DNA from: an uncultured Clostridia bacterium | GTDB taxonomy: Bacteria > Bacillota > Clostridia > UBA1381 | Reading direction: 5' to 3' | Assembly: GCA_947628515.1 (NCBI GenBank) | Contig: CANRAG010000006.1 | Coordinates: 1 to 45,481 of the forward strand | DNA: 45,481 nucleotides | Shown here: positions 24,124 through 31,804 of the stretch, piece by piece | Layout: each line of letters begins with the position of its first letter | Numbering within the stretch: position 1 is the first letter of the stretch | Translations under genes and position numbers: made by a program | Notes under the pieces: model-generated | What the model was told of the DNA's origin: nothing | Seen by the model: only the letters and a program-made list of their open reading frames with translations | Database searches by the model: none

Positions 24124-24930
24124 ATGGCGAGAAGAAAAACAACCTTAGGCTCGCTTATAGCGATATTAATAGTCGCTGTAATCGCGTTTACCGCGGATAG
24201 GCTCGGGTTCGGGCCTTCCGGCACGGAGCATAAAAGCGTAAGCATTAACGAGCAATATAACGAGCTTACGGCGAAATCGTTTCCGGACTATGACGGCGAC
24301 GCGTACATAGTTATAAATGATAACGAGCCGTATTTCGAGGACAGCGAAATCACCGATGAGCCGTTTGAAATGTACAGCGACCTTGACCGGCTCGGCCGAT
24401 GCGGAGCGGCGTTTGCCAACATCTGTATAGAGCTTATGCCCACAAAGGACAGGGAAAGCATAAGCTCCGTCCACCCGTCCGGCTGGCACAGTGTAAAATA
24501 TGATTTTATCGAGGGCGGAAGCCTGTATAACCGAAGTCACCTTATCGGCTTCCAGCTCGCGGGCGAGAATGCAAACAAAAAGAACCTCATAACTGGAACA
24601 AGGTATCTGAACGCCGAAACCATGCTCCCGTTCGAAGATGAGATTGCGGAATATGTAAAGGAAACGGATAACCATGTCATGTATCGGGTTACACCGTATT
24701 TTGAGGGCGATAACCTTGTCGCAAAAGGCGTGCTGATGGAGGCGTATTCGGTCGAGGACTGGGGCAAAGGCGTGAAATTTAACGTGTTCTGCTACAACGT
24801 TCAGCCCGGCGTGTATATAGACTACGCAACCGGCGACAGCCGCGCAGACGGCACTCTGGCGTCGGCAATAAAATATATAGCGATACTTAAAAGTCCCGTA
24901 CCGGAAAGGTATGGGACTTTTATACTGTAG
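24124..24930 (+). CDS. Membrane-anchored DNA/RNA non-specific endonuclease, tandem paralogue lacking the C-terminal module
   Basis: A 268-residue protein with an N-terminal membrane anchor or uncleaved signal (residues about 8-24). Its nuclease domain is clearly homologous to the preceding gene (VHPSGWHSVKYDF, YNRSHLIGFQLAGENANKKN, LITGTRYLN, FNVFCYNVQPGVYIDYATG). Here the catalytic motif has the normal NRSH form. The C-terminal Cys/His module is missing. Instead the last ~15 codons (ILKSPVPERYGTFIL) are translated from the terminator hairpin at 24889-24921, and the stop codon lies beyond it. That suggests a deletion that removed the original C-terminus and stop. AGGAGG precedes the ATG. Confidence 0.88.
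   Translation: MARRKTTLGSLIAILIVAVIAFTADRLGFGPSGTEHKSVSINEQYNELTAKSFPDYDGDAYIVINDNEPYFEDSEITDEPFEMYSDLDRLGRCGAAFANICIELMPTKDRESISSVHPSGWHSVKYDFIEGGSLYNRSHLIGFQLAGENANKKNLITGTRYLNAETMLPFEDEIAEYVKETDNHVMYRVTPYFEGDNLVAKGVLMEAYSVEDWGKGVKFNVFCYNVQPGVYIDYATGDSRADGTLASAIKYIAILKSPVPERYGTFIL
24889..24921. terminator. Bidirectional terminator between nuclease 2 and leuA
   Basis: Fourteen-bp stem (AAAAGTCCCGTACC with GGTATGGGACTTTT, one G-U pair, loop GGAAA). The terminal T4 and A4 allow termination from either side. It overlaps the 3' end of the nuclease 2 coding sequence. Confidence 0.85.
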
Positions 24931-24935
24931 ACAAT

Positions 24936-26612
24936 TTATTTCTGTTTATCCTCCGCCATAAGCATTCTGTTTACGGCGCTTACAAGCGCGTATATCGAAG
25001 CCGTGTTGATGTTCTGGTGAACGCCCACGCCCCAGAATATCTTTTTATCATCGCCGTTCTCCTTTATAGCGATATATGTCGCGGCTTTCGATGCCGAGGA
25101 ACGTTCCAGCGCGTGTTCCGTATACTCGCATATTTCGAAATCGATACCGAGGAACTTTCTCAGTCCCGCGCACAGCGCGTCGAGCGGGCCGTTGCCCTTG
25201 CCGGATATCGAGGATACCTTGGAGTTGTATTCAACCATTGCGTTTACAATCGTTATATCCTCATCGTGCTGAGACTTGTACGAATACGTCTTAATAGGCG
25301 AGTTGAGGTTCATGTATATGTCCTTAAAGGCCATATGTATCTCCTCGTTTTCAAGAACCGTGTGCTTCGCGTCGGACATATCGTTAATAGTCGCCGAAAA
25401 TTCCACAAGCATTTTCTTGGGCAGGGTATAGCCGTACTTGTTTTCCATTACATAGCTTACGCCGCCCTTGCCGCTCTGACTGTTAATCATAATCGGCTCA
25501 TACTTTCTGCCTATATCCGCCGGGTCAATTGTAAGATACGGGTTAGCCCATTTATTTTCCGGATGCTCCTCAAACCGGTCGAAGCTCTTCTTTATAGCGT
25601 CCTGGTGGCTGCCCGAAAACGCCACATACGCCATGTCGCCCGCGTACGGATGGCGAGGATCTATAGGCATCTTATTGCAGCGCTCAAAGATTTCGATTGC
25701 CTCGTCGATATGGCTGAGATCAAGCTTGGGATCTACTCCCTGCGTAAACATGTTAAGCGCTACGGTTACAATATCAACGTTACCCGTTCTCTCACCGTTT
25801 CCGAAAAGGGTTCCCTCGACTCTGTCCGCGCCCGCGAGTATCGCAAGCTCGGCCACCGCCACGCCCGTGCCTCGGTCATTATGCGGATGTGTGCTTATTA
25901 TAAGATTTTCGCGATGGTTTAAGTGCTTGCACATATATTCAATCTGGTCCGCAACCACATTCGGCGTGGCAACCTCTATTGTTGACGGAAGATTTATAAT
26001 AACCTTCCGTTCCGAAGTCGGCTCAAATATTTCATTAACCGCGTTTACAATCTCAACGGCATAGTCCATCTCGGTGCATGTAAAGCTCTCCGGCGAGTAT
26101 TCGTATCTGATATTCCCGTCAAGCTGAGAATCGACCAGCTCCTTGACAAGCTTCGCCCCGTCAACGGCGAGCTGCTTTATTTCCTCTCTGCTCTTTCTGA
26201 ACACAACGTCGCGCTGAAGCGTTGAAGTGGAATTGTACAGATGAACGATGGCGTTCTTCGCGCCCTTAAGACATTCTATTGTCCTTGCTATGATATGCTC
26301 CCTCGCCTGAGTGAGCACCTGAATGGACACATCATCCGGAATTCTGTCCTCCTCTATAAGACGGCGGATAAAATCGAACTCGGTCGACGACGCCGCCGGG
26401 AATCCGACTTCAATCTCCTTGAAGCCGAGCTTTACAAGATACTCGAAAAACTCAATCTTTTCCTCAATTGTCATCGGCGAATATAACGCCTGATTACCGT
26501 CACGCAAATCAACGCTGCACCATATTGGAGCCTTGGTTATCTCTTTATTGCACCATTCCCTGTTCTCCAACGGCACAGGATGGTACATTCTGGTATACTT
26601 TTTATAATTCAT
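24936..26612 (-). CDS. leuA: 2-isopropylmalate synthase (LeuA, type 2)
   Basis: First committed step of leucine synthesis: condenses acetyl-CoA with 2-ketoisovalerate. The 558-residue protein begins with the type-2 N-terminus (YTRMYHPVPLENREW), has the catalytic SVDLRDGNQALYSPM, STHPHNDRGTGVA (metal His pair), GADRVEGTLFGNGERTGNVD, and a C-terminal allosteric LeuA dimer domain containing SSISGKGNGPLDAL. Feedback control by leucine is expected. The gene stands alone, without leuBCD. Its 340-base leader carries a leader peptide and attenuator, so expression is probably leucine-controlled at transcription elongation. GGAGG lies 7 bases before the ATG. Confidence 0.97.
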   Translation of the reverse strand: MNYKKYTRMYHPVPLENREWCNKEITKAPIWCSVDLRDGNQALYSPMTIEEKIEFFEYLVKLGFKEIEVGFPAASSTEFDFIRRLIEEDRIPDDVSIQVLTQAREHIIARTIECLKGAKNAIVHLYNSTSTLQRDVVFRKSREEIKQLAVDGAKLVKELVDSQLDGNIRYEYSPESFTCTEMDYAVEIVNAVNEIFEPTSERKVIINLPSTIEVATPNVVADQIEYMCKHLNHRENLIISTHPHNDRGTGVAVAELAILAGADRVEGTLFGNGERTGNVDIVTVALNMFTQGVDPKLDLSHIDEAIEIFERCNKMPIDPRHPYAGDMAYVAFSGSHQDAIKKSFDRFEEHPENKWANPYLTIDPADIGRKYEPIMINSQSGKGGVSYVMENKYGYTLPKKMLVEFSATINDMSDAKHTVLENEEIHMAFKDIYMNLNSPIKTYSYKSQHDEDITIVNAMVEYNSKVSSISGKGNGPLDALCAGLRKFLGIDFEICEYTEHALERSSASKAATYIAIKENGDDKKIFWGVGVHQNINTASIYALVSAVNRMLMAEDKQK

Positions 26613-26678
26613 AACAACGCCTCCGTTTTACATATTAGCCTTTCATAATGTCTGATGCGACAAATTACCTTTTGGAAC

Positions 26679-26783
26679 GTTACTATTCAGCCATGAAGCG
26701 ATTACTTCGCGTTATTATGCCGTTTGTTTGAGCAATTGCCAAAACCGGACGCGCAGTATGCCTTCGGATAGGTGAACTGTAAC
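26679..26783. repeat. GTTAC-type dispersed repeat, copy A (105 bp)
   Basis: Begins GTTACTATTCAGCCATGAAG and ends ATAGGTGAACTGTAAC. The two termini form imperfect inverted repeats (GTTAC-nn-TTCA). It carries the family core CGATTACTTCGCGTTATT. It sits within the leuA leader between the attenuator and the gene, so it is transcribed as part of the 5' UTR. Confidence 0.75.
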
Positions 26784-26791
26784 GTCAGAAC

Positions 26792-26816
26792 AAAAAAAAT
26801 CGAACCTGTGGTTCGA
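26792..26816 (-). terminator. leuA attenuator terminator (segments 3:4)
   Basis: Seven-bp stem (TCGAACC/GGTTCGA, loop ACA) followed by eight T residues on the minus strand, 50 bases after the leader-peptide stop. It is upstream of leuA, so it acts as a premature terminator. Confidence 0.88.
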
Positions 26817-26871
26817 CAAACTCCGCATAAGCATGCAGAAAAGAACTGACGACCACAATGCCGAATCAGTC
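26807..26871 (-). promoter_or_regulatory. leuA antiterminator / competing hairpins
   Basis: Segment 2 (TGTGGTCG, 26850-26857) can pair with segment 3 (CGAACCACA, 26807-26815), the 5' arm of the terminator, with one bulged A. Alternatively it is sequestered in a 1:2 hairpin formed by GACTGA (26866-26871) with TCAGTT (26844-26849), extended by CGGC/GTCG. The two folds are mutually exclusive, and segment 1 overlaps the leader-peptide stop codon. Confidence 0.75.
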
Positions 26872-26919
26872 TGTTAGTAGTAGGTTAAACTGCGTTTTAA
26901 TATTATGGCTTACATACAT
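26866..26919 (-). CDS. leuL: Leucine leader peptide upstream of leuA
   Basis: Seventeen-codon open frame encoding MYVSHNIKTQFNLLLTD, preceded by a good AGGGGTG site 6 bases from the ATG and starting about 30 bases after the predicted transcription start. It contains three consecutive CTA leucine codons immediately before segment 1 of the attenuator. A ribosome stalled there for lack of charged tRNA-Leu would cover segment 1 and favour the antiterminator. A shorter frame, MQGCLLCM, starts 17 bases earlier with two TTA codons but a poor site. The arrangement is like the enterobacterial leu leader; homology is not implied. Confidence 0.75.
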   Translation of the reverse strand: MYVSHNIKTQFNLLLTD

Positions 26920-26956
26920 AATAAACACCCCTGCATCCTTGCTTTAATCCAAAGCT

Positions 26957-26985
26957 ATTTTACAATAAAACCGTCTGTTTGTCAA
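26957..26985 (-). promoter_or_regulatory. leuA promoter
   Basis: TTGACA (26980-26985), 17-base spacer, TAAAAT (26957-26962) on the minus strand, followed by a leader of about 340 bases. Confidence 0.88.
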
Positions 26986-27071
26986 TACATTTCATCACAA
27001 TACCGCGCCGATTTGTGGATTTGAATAAATTTATACCGCAAGGGAATATTTTCAGTGTGTATTTTGACTAC

Positions 27072-27100
27072 TTGATATATACTGCGGAATGTAGTAAAAT
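27072..27100 (+). promoter_or_regulatory. ridA promoter
   Basis: TTGATA (27072-27077), 17-base spacer, TAAAAT (27095-27100), with a second TTGACT 8 bases upstream that is too far from the -10. GGAG-type ribosome-binding site at 27119-27122. Confidence 0.7.
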
Positions 27101-27133
27101 AACTGTATTAATTAATATGGAGTGTGATATATT

Positions 27134-27505
27134 ATGAAACAGATTTCAACAGATAAGGCGCCGGCGGCAATCGGGCCGTATTCGCAGGCTATAGTATGCA
27201 AAAATATGCTCTTTTGTTCGGGACAAATTCCGGTCAATCCCGAAACGGGCGTCATCCCCGACGGCGTAGCGGCTCAGGCGGAGCAGGCGTTTAGCAACGT
27301 AAAGAACCTAATCCAAGCGGCCGGCGGCAGCATGGACAACGTAGTTAAAACAAGCGTGTTTATAAAGAATATGGACGACTTTGCCGCCATCAACGAAATA
27401 TACGCGAAGTATTTTACAGAGCCGTTCCCCGCCCGCTCATGCGTCGAGGTCGCAAGACTTCCCAAAGACGTTCTCCTTGAGGTCGAAGCCATAGCGGAGC
27501 TTTAA
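27134..27505 (+). CDS. ridA: RidA family reactive intermediate/imine deaminase
   Basis: RidA hydrolyses reactive enamine/imine intermediates released by PLP enzymes such as threonine dehydratase, protecting branched-chain amino-acid synthesis. The 123-residue protein has KAPAAIGPYSQAIVCKNMLF, SGQIPVNPETG, the AFSNVKNLIQAAGGSMDNVVK helix, and the signature FPARSCVEVARLPKDVLLEVE with its substrate-binding Arg. It is a single-gene unit divergent from leuA, a sensible metabolic neighbour. Confidence 0.96.
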   Translation: MKQISTDKAPAAIGPYSQAIVCKNMLFCSGQIPVNPETGVIPDGVAAQAEQAFSNVKNLIQAAGGSMDNVVKTSVFIKNMDDFAAINEIYAKYFTEPFPARSCVEVARLPKDVLLEVEAIAEL

Positions 27506-27512
27506 AACATAG

Positions 27513-27538
27513 AAAAGGAGCCTTTTCCGGCTCCTTTT
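27513..27538. terminator. Bidirectional terminator between ridA and the acyl-CoA synthetase gene
   Basis: Ten-bp stem AAAAGGAGCC/GGCTCCTTTT with a TTTTCC loop, usable from both strands. Confidence 0.9.
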
Positions 27539-27545
27539 CCAAAAA

Positions 27546-29189
27546 TCATTTCTCTTTTATTTCGTTCTGGCGGGCAACAACGCTCGTGCCGCAATAGATT
27601 TTTCGCAAAAGCGGCTTTTCAATTTTACCAGTCGGATTACGCGGAACATCCGCGAAGATAATCTTTCTCGGACGCTTATATCGCGGCAAATCCTTACAGA
27701 ACTCCATAATCTCATCCTCTGTACAGCATATGCCCTGCTTCAATTGAATTATCGCCGCCGCTATCTCGCCCAGCCTCGCATCCGGCAGACCGATTACGGC
27801 GACGTCGTTGATCTTCTCAAATTTCCTCAAATAGTCCTCAATCTGTACCGGGTACAGGTTTTCGCCGCCGGATATGATTACATCCTTTGCCCTGTCCACA
27901 AGATATATAAATCCGTCCTCGTCCTCCTCCGCCATATCGCCGGTGAGCAGCCAGTCGCCCTTTAGGACCTCGTCGGTTGATTTTTTATCGTTATAATAGC
28001 AAACCATTACGCCCGGTCCCTTTAGAGCCAGCTCGCCTACCTCGCCGCGCTTCACATCGTTAAACTCGGCGTCAACAATTCTCGTCTCCCAGCCGAAGCC
28101 CGCTTTGCCTATTGCGCCGACCTTGTGTATGTTTTCAATACCCAAATGCACCGCGCCGGGGCCGATGGACTCGGACAGGCCGTAGTTCGTGTCATAATCA
28201 TGATTCGGGAACACCTGCTTCCACCGCTTTATAAGGCTCGGCGGAACAGGCTGCGCGCCGATATGCATAAGCCGCCACTGGTCAATGTCGTATTTGTCAA
28301 GCTTTATCTCGCCGCGCTCTATCGCGTCAAGTATATCCTGCGCCCACGGGACAAGGAGCCATACTATCGAGCAATGCTCCTCCGATACGGCGCGTATGAT
28401 CCATTCCGGTTTTACTCCCTTTAGAATTACCGCCTTCGAACCGGCAATGAGCGAGCCGAACCAGTGCATCTTCGCGCCGGTATGATACAGCGGAGGTATG
28501 CACAAAAACACATCCTCACGCGTCTGACCGTGATGCGCCTGCTCGACCTTAGCGCTGTGCATAAGCGCGCGGTGCTTGTGCATAATGGCCTTCGGAAAGC
28601 CCGTGGTTCCGGACGAGAAATATATCGCCGCGTAATCATCGTCGGTCAATTTTATATCCGGAGCTATCGAGCGCATGAACTTTACGTAATAATCATAGCT
28701 GTCGGCAAATGACGGACAGTTTGCGCCGACATAGAACATTTCCCGTATTCTCGGCATACTGTCGCATATCTCCTCAACTCTGCCTATGAACTCCGGACCA
28801 AAAATGAGCACGTCACATTCCGCAAGCTCCACGCAGTACTTTATTTCTTCAGCTGTATATCGATAATTCAACGGTACCGCAAGCGCGCCCGATTTAAGCG
28901 TTCCGAAGTATATCGGCAGCCACTCGATACAGTTCATTAAAAGTATCGCCACCTTGTCGCCTTTACGGATGCCGCGGCTTAAAAGCAGACTTGCGAAACG
29001 GTTTGCGCGCTTATCGAAATCCAGCCATGTTATTTCGGAACGACCCGGGTTCATCGGGTCCGCCTCTATCAGCGAATAGTCCTTCCACGTTCTGCGGGAA
29101 TGTTCCATTATCTGCGGGCTTATCTCAACGAGCGCCACCTCTTCACCGTATAGTTTAGCATTCCTGTCCAGTAATTCTGTTATAGGCAT
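27546..29189 (-). CDS. AMP-forming acyl-CoA synthetase (ANL superfamily)
   Basis: A 547-residue adenylate-forming ligase that activates a carboxylic acid to its CoA thioester through an acyl-AMP. Motifs: IYFSSGTTGFPKAIMH (A3/P-loop), YGLSESIGPG (A5), LLTGDMAEEDEDGFIYLVDRAKD (A7-A8), SGGENLYP, and catalytic Lys in NPTGKIEKPLL. The substrate cannot be read; medium-chain or aromatic acids are typical. It lies 30 bases downstream of a sodium/solute symporter gene in the same direction, suggesting uptake and activation of one organic acid. Confidence 0.9.
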   Translation of the reverse strand: MPITELLDRNAKLYGEEVALVEISPQIMEHSRRTWKDYSLIEADPMNPGRSEITWLDFDKRANRFASLLLSRGIRKGDKVAILLMNCIEWLPIYFGTLKSGALAVPLNYRYTAEEIKYCVELAECDVLIFGPEFIGRVEEICDSMPRIREMFYVGANCPSFADSYDYYVKFMRSIAPDIKLTDDDYAAIYFSSGTTGFPKAIMHKHRALMHSAKVEQAHHGQTREDVFLCIPPLYHTGAKMHWFGSLIAGSKAVILKGVKPEWIIRAVSEEHCSIVWLLVPWAQDILDAIERGEIKLDKYDIDQWRLMHIGAQPVPPSLIKRWKQVFPNHDYDTNYGLSESIGPGAVHLGIENIHKVGAIGKAGFGWETRIVDAEFNDVKRGEVGELALKGPGVMVCYYNDKKSTDEVLKGDWLLTGDMAEEDEDGFIYLVDRAKDVIISGGENLYPVQIEDYLRKFEKINDVAVIGLPDARLGEIAAAIIQLKQGICCTEDEIMEFCKDLPRYKRPRKIIFADVPRNPTGKIEKPLLRKIYCGTSVVARQNEIKEK

Positions 29190-29219
29190 TTTAAACCTTC
29201 TCCTTCCGACGCCCGTTTC

Positions 29220-30758
29220 TTAATTCTCTTCCTTGACTTCAAATACCGCCTTGACGAATTTATCATCATACTTCTTTGTGAACGCCGACACAATCGGCAC
29301 TACCGCGAGCGATACGGCCATCGCGCCGACTCCCATCTGCGGCGAAAGCTTAGCGGCGGCCGCGATCGAGCCGTTCTGTAACGCGATTATAACGGTAGGC
29401 AGCGCGACTGTTAAGAAGCCCGCTATCATACCCGACCACGCGCCAACCTTTGTGACCTTCTTTGAATAGATACCCCATATGTACGGGCCTATGAACGTTC
29501 CCGACACGATACCCCAGCTAAATGACATGATATTTACTATAATTGAAATCTTCATCGTTGCGAACACGTATGAAAGGCCTACGAATATAAGGCAAAGCAG
29601 CCTTGTCGCGATAACCTGTCCCTTCGGCTTTACGTTCTTCTTTATCTCCGGAATGAGGTCGACGCTTACCGCGGACGAGGAAGAAAGAACTATTGATGAA
29701 AGCGTTGACATCGACGCGCTCAAAAGAAGTATCAAAAGCACTGCGAGAATTATGGTCGTTACCATATTCGCGTCACCGAACGCCGTTAAGAGCGTCTGCG
29801 GGATTACGTTATCTACGCCGCCCTCCGGTAATTTATTGAGTATAAGATGTGAGAGCGAGCCTACAAAATACGCTCCGCAGCCGATGATAAGCGAAAATAC
29901 CGTTGATATTATTGTGGCCTGTTTAATTGACCGCACATCCTTTATGGCGTAATATTTCTGAACCATCTGCGGCAAGCCCCATGTTCCGAATGAGGTAAGC
30001 ATGATGTTGTAGCAGAGAAACTTGAAGCTTCCGCCGCCGAATATGCTTGTGAGCTGCGCGCCGCCCGGCGCCTCCTTGACCTCCGCAAGTCTGCCCATAA
30101 ACTGTGTCAGTCCGCCTACCGCGTCCGTCTTGACAAGCGCGATTACCATTGCGAACACTCCGAAAATCATGATGATACCCTGCACAAAATCCGTGTATGC
30201 AGTTGCGACGTACCCGCCAAGTATGAGATAAATTCCCGTGAGAACCGCTATAACGAGCATCCATGTATTTACGCCGACGTTCGGGAATATGGCCTGGAAC
30301 ATATTGCCCAAACCGTTATATACCGCCGAGCTGTACGGCACAAGGAAAACAAATATTACGATTGCCGCAAAAATCTTCATGGCCTTTGAGCTGTATCTTG
30401 CGGCGAAAAATTCCGGCATTGTCTTTGCGCTTAGCGTATGCGTCATGGTTCTTGTACGCTTTGCCAAAAGCATCCACGCGACAAGACAGCCCAACACGGC
30501 ATTGCCTATGCCAATCCACATTGAGCCTATACCTATATTCCAACCATGCTGTCCCGCATAGCCGACAAATACAACCGCTGAAAAATAAGATGTACCGTAC
30601 GCAAAAGCGCTTACCCATGCGCCGATATTACGGCTTCCGAGCAGAAACCCGTCAACCGTCCTGGTCTTGCGCGTGCTGATTAAGCCTATCGCAATCATGG
30701 CAAGCGCAAAAAGAACAAGAGCGACAATAGTCACCGTTTGTGTCTGTTGTAAATTCAT
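29220..30758 (-). CDS. Sodium:solute symporter (SSS family)
   Basis: A 512-residue integral membrane protein with about 13 hydrophobic segments. The family signature regions are FLLGSRNIGAWVSAFAYGTS (helix 2, sodium site), ARYSSKAMK, ILGGYVATAYTDFVQGIIM and SASMSTLSSIVLSSSSAVSVD. It couples sodium entry to uptake of an organic solute; the closest functional types transport pantothenate, proline or carboxylates. The ATG at 30758 has GGAGG 7 bases upstream; a start 18 codons earlier lacks support. It is probably co-transcribed with the acyl-CoA synthetase. Confidence 0.93.
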   Translation of the reverse strand: MNLQQTQTVTIVALVLFALAMIAIGLISTRKTRTVDGFLLGSRNIGAWVSAFAYGTSYFSAVVFVGYAGQHGWNIGIGSMWIGIGNAVLGCLVAWMLLAKRTRTMTHTLSAKTMPEFFAARYSSKAMKIFAAIVIFVFLVPYSSAVYNGLGNMFQAIFPNVGVNTWMLVIAVLTGIYLILGGYVATAYTDFVQGIIMIFGVFAMVIALVKTDAVGGLTQFMGRLAEVKEAPGGAQLTSIFGGGSFKFLCYNIMLTSFGTWGLPQMVQKYYAIKDVRSIKQATIISTVFSLIIGCGAYFVGSLSHLILNKLPEGGVDNVIPQTLLTAFGDANMVTTIILAVLLILLLSASMSTLSSIVLSSSSAVSVDLIPEIKKNVKPKGQVIATRLLCLIFVGLSYVFATMKISIIVNIMSFSWGIVSGTFIGPYIWGIYSKKVTKVGAWSGMIAGFLTVALPTVIIALQNGSIAAAAKLSPQMGVGAMAVSLAVVPIVSAFTKKYDDKFVKAVFEVKEEN

Positions 30759-30845
30759 AAAATATTCCTCCGTTTTACCATACTTCGGTGAATCTGAAAT
30801 GTGAACCTTCATTACAAACCACCATATTACTATACTACGAGGTCT

Positions 30846-30874
30846 ATTGTACTATAAATCCTTAAAAAAATAAA
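30846..30874 (-). promoter_or_regulatory. Weak candidate promoter of the symporter operon; remainder of the 30759-31006 gap featureless
   Basis: A good -10 (TACAAT, 30846-30851) with a poor -35 (TTTATT, 30869-30874) on the minus strand. Apart from this and the opposing promoter at 31007, the AT-rich gap from 30759 to 31062 shows no gene, repeat or hairpin that I could support. Confidence 0.35.
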
Positions 30875-31006
30875 GAGGGTTTATATAATTTTGTTGGTTA
30901 TGTGCAATTTTATTTAAATAAATTGTGAAAAATGACGATTATCCTTGAACTAATGATTGCATTTTTATGCTTTCGTTTTTTCCTGATAACATTATTTTTT
31001 ATGATA

Positions 31007-31035
31007 TTGACTTTTTATGCCTTATAAGTTATAAT
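31007..31035 (+). promoter_or_regulatory. Promoter of the HigBA-like toxin-antitoxin pair
   Basis: TTGACT (31007-31012), 17-base spacer, TATAAT (31030-31035). The transcript starts about 31042, leaving a 20-base leader that consists mostly of the ribosome-binding site. Confidence 0.88.
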
Positions 31036-31062
31036 ATATTTGAAAGGGGGCATAATATAAAA

Positions 31063-31425
31063 GTGTACTCTATAAAATTTTACCGCGATAAAAGAGGCAA
31101 TGAGCCTGTGAAAGAATATTTGAAAAAGCTCGCCGATAAAAAAGACAAAGACAGCCGTGTAAACTTAACCAAAATCCGCGACTATGTAAAAGCCCTGAGC
31201 AAATACGGAACAGTTTTGGGAGAACCGTATATAAAACATCTTGACGGCGATATATGGGAACTACGCCCGCTCCGTAACCGAATTTTATTCTTTGGCTATG
31301 ACGGAAACAGCTTTGTGCTATTAAGCCATTTTATAAAGAAAACTCAGAAAACGCCAAACCGCGAAATTGAAAAAGCAAAAAGACTGATGAAGGATTATAT
31401 GGAAAGGAGTAAGAAAAATGAGTAA
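31063..31425 (+). CDS. Type II toxin, RelE/HigB (phage Gp49-like) family
   Basis: A 120-residue predicted ribosome-dependent mRNA endonuclease. It has VYSIKFYRDKRGNEPVKEYL, IRDYVKALSKYG, the core HLDGDIWELRPLRNRILFFGY and LLSHFIKKTQKTPNREIEKA, typical of Gp49-like HigB toxins. The frame extends 32 codons further upstream but through the promoter, so the GTG at 31063 (after GAAAGGGGG) is the start. The toxin gene comes first and overlaps the antitoxin by 8 bases, the HigBA order. Confidence 0.9.
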   Translation: MYSIKFYRDKRGNEPVKEYLKKLADKKDKDSRVNLTKIRDYVKALSKYGTVLGEPYIKHLDGDIWELRPLRNRILFFGYDGNSFVLLSHFIKKTQKTPNREIEKAKRLMKDYMERSKKNE

Positions 31426-31705
31426 GGAATATATTTCCCCGACCGGAACCGATTGGGATGATTTTGAAAAGGAAATATTCACATCCGAGGAAATTGCGGA
31501 AAGTGATTTACGGGTGGCGATTATAGGAGAACTAATCAAGGCGCGGCAGGAGCGCGGCATAACTCAGAAACAACTGGAAGAAATGAGCGGTGTAAGACAG
31601 CCCGTAATCGCGCGTCTTGAAACGGGAACAACAGACCCACGTCTCAATACTGTTATGAAAATTCTTTATTCTCTCGGCAAGACTTTGGTAATAAAAGATA
31701 TATGA
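31418..31705 (+). CDS. XRE-family antitoxin of the HigBA-like pair
   Basis: A 95-residue protein with a C-terminal Cro/CI-type helix-turn-helix (RQERGITQKQLEEMSGVRQPVIARLETG, about residues 44-72) and an acidic N-terminus likely to bind the toxin. It is expected to neutralise the upstream toxin and repress the shared promoter. Start codon in GGAGTAAGAAAAATG context, inside the toxin's last codons. Confidence 0.9.
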   Translation: MSKEYISPTGTDWDDFEKEIFTSEEIAESDLRVAIIGELIKARQERGITQKQLEEMSGVRQPVIARLETGTTDPRLNTVMKILYSLGKTLVIKDI

Positions 31706-31716
31706 CACCGCCAAAA

Positions 31717-31804
31717 GTTTACTGTTCTGTAATGAAGTGATAGCTGCGCGTTATTCTGCCGGTTGCTCGCGCAATGGGCAGAATAACGCGCAGTATGTTT
31801 TAAC
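31717..31804. repeat. GTTAC-type dispersed repeat, copy D, with 17-bp hairpin
   Basis: Contains a perfect 17-bp stem (CTGCGCGTTATTCTGCC and its complement, 16-base loop) and the family core GCTGCGCGTTATTC. It lies between the convergent antitoxin and M20 genes and ends exactly one base before the M20 stop codon (31805-31807), so it could also act as a 3' end structure for both transcripts. Confidence 0.7.

Noticed and set aside
26613..26960. T-box riboswitch upstream of leuA
   Set aside because: No AGGGTGG-type antiterminator or specifier stem could be found; the leader peptide and competing hairpins explain the region better.
30967..31062. N-terminal extension of the HigB-like toxin
   Set aside because: The extension contains the -35 and -10 boxes of the gene's own promoter, so it cannot be transcribed.
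31717..31804. Simple rho-independent terminator between antitoxin and M20 gene
   Set aside because: The 17-bp hairpin lacks a T-run on either side and its sequence belongs to the dispersed repeat family, so it is listed as a repeat; terminator activity remains possible.
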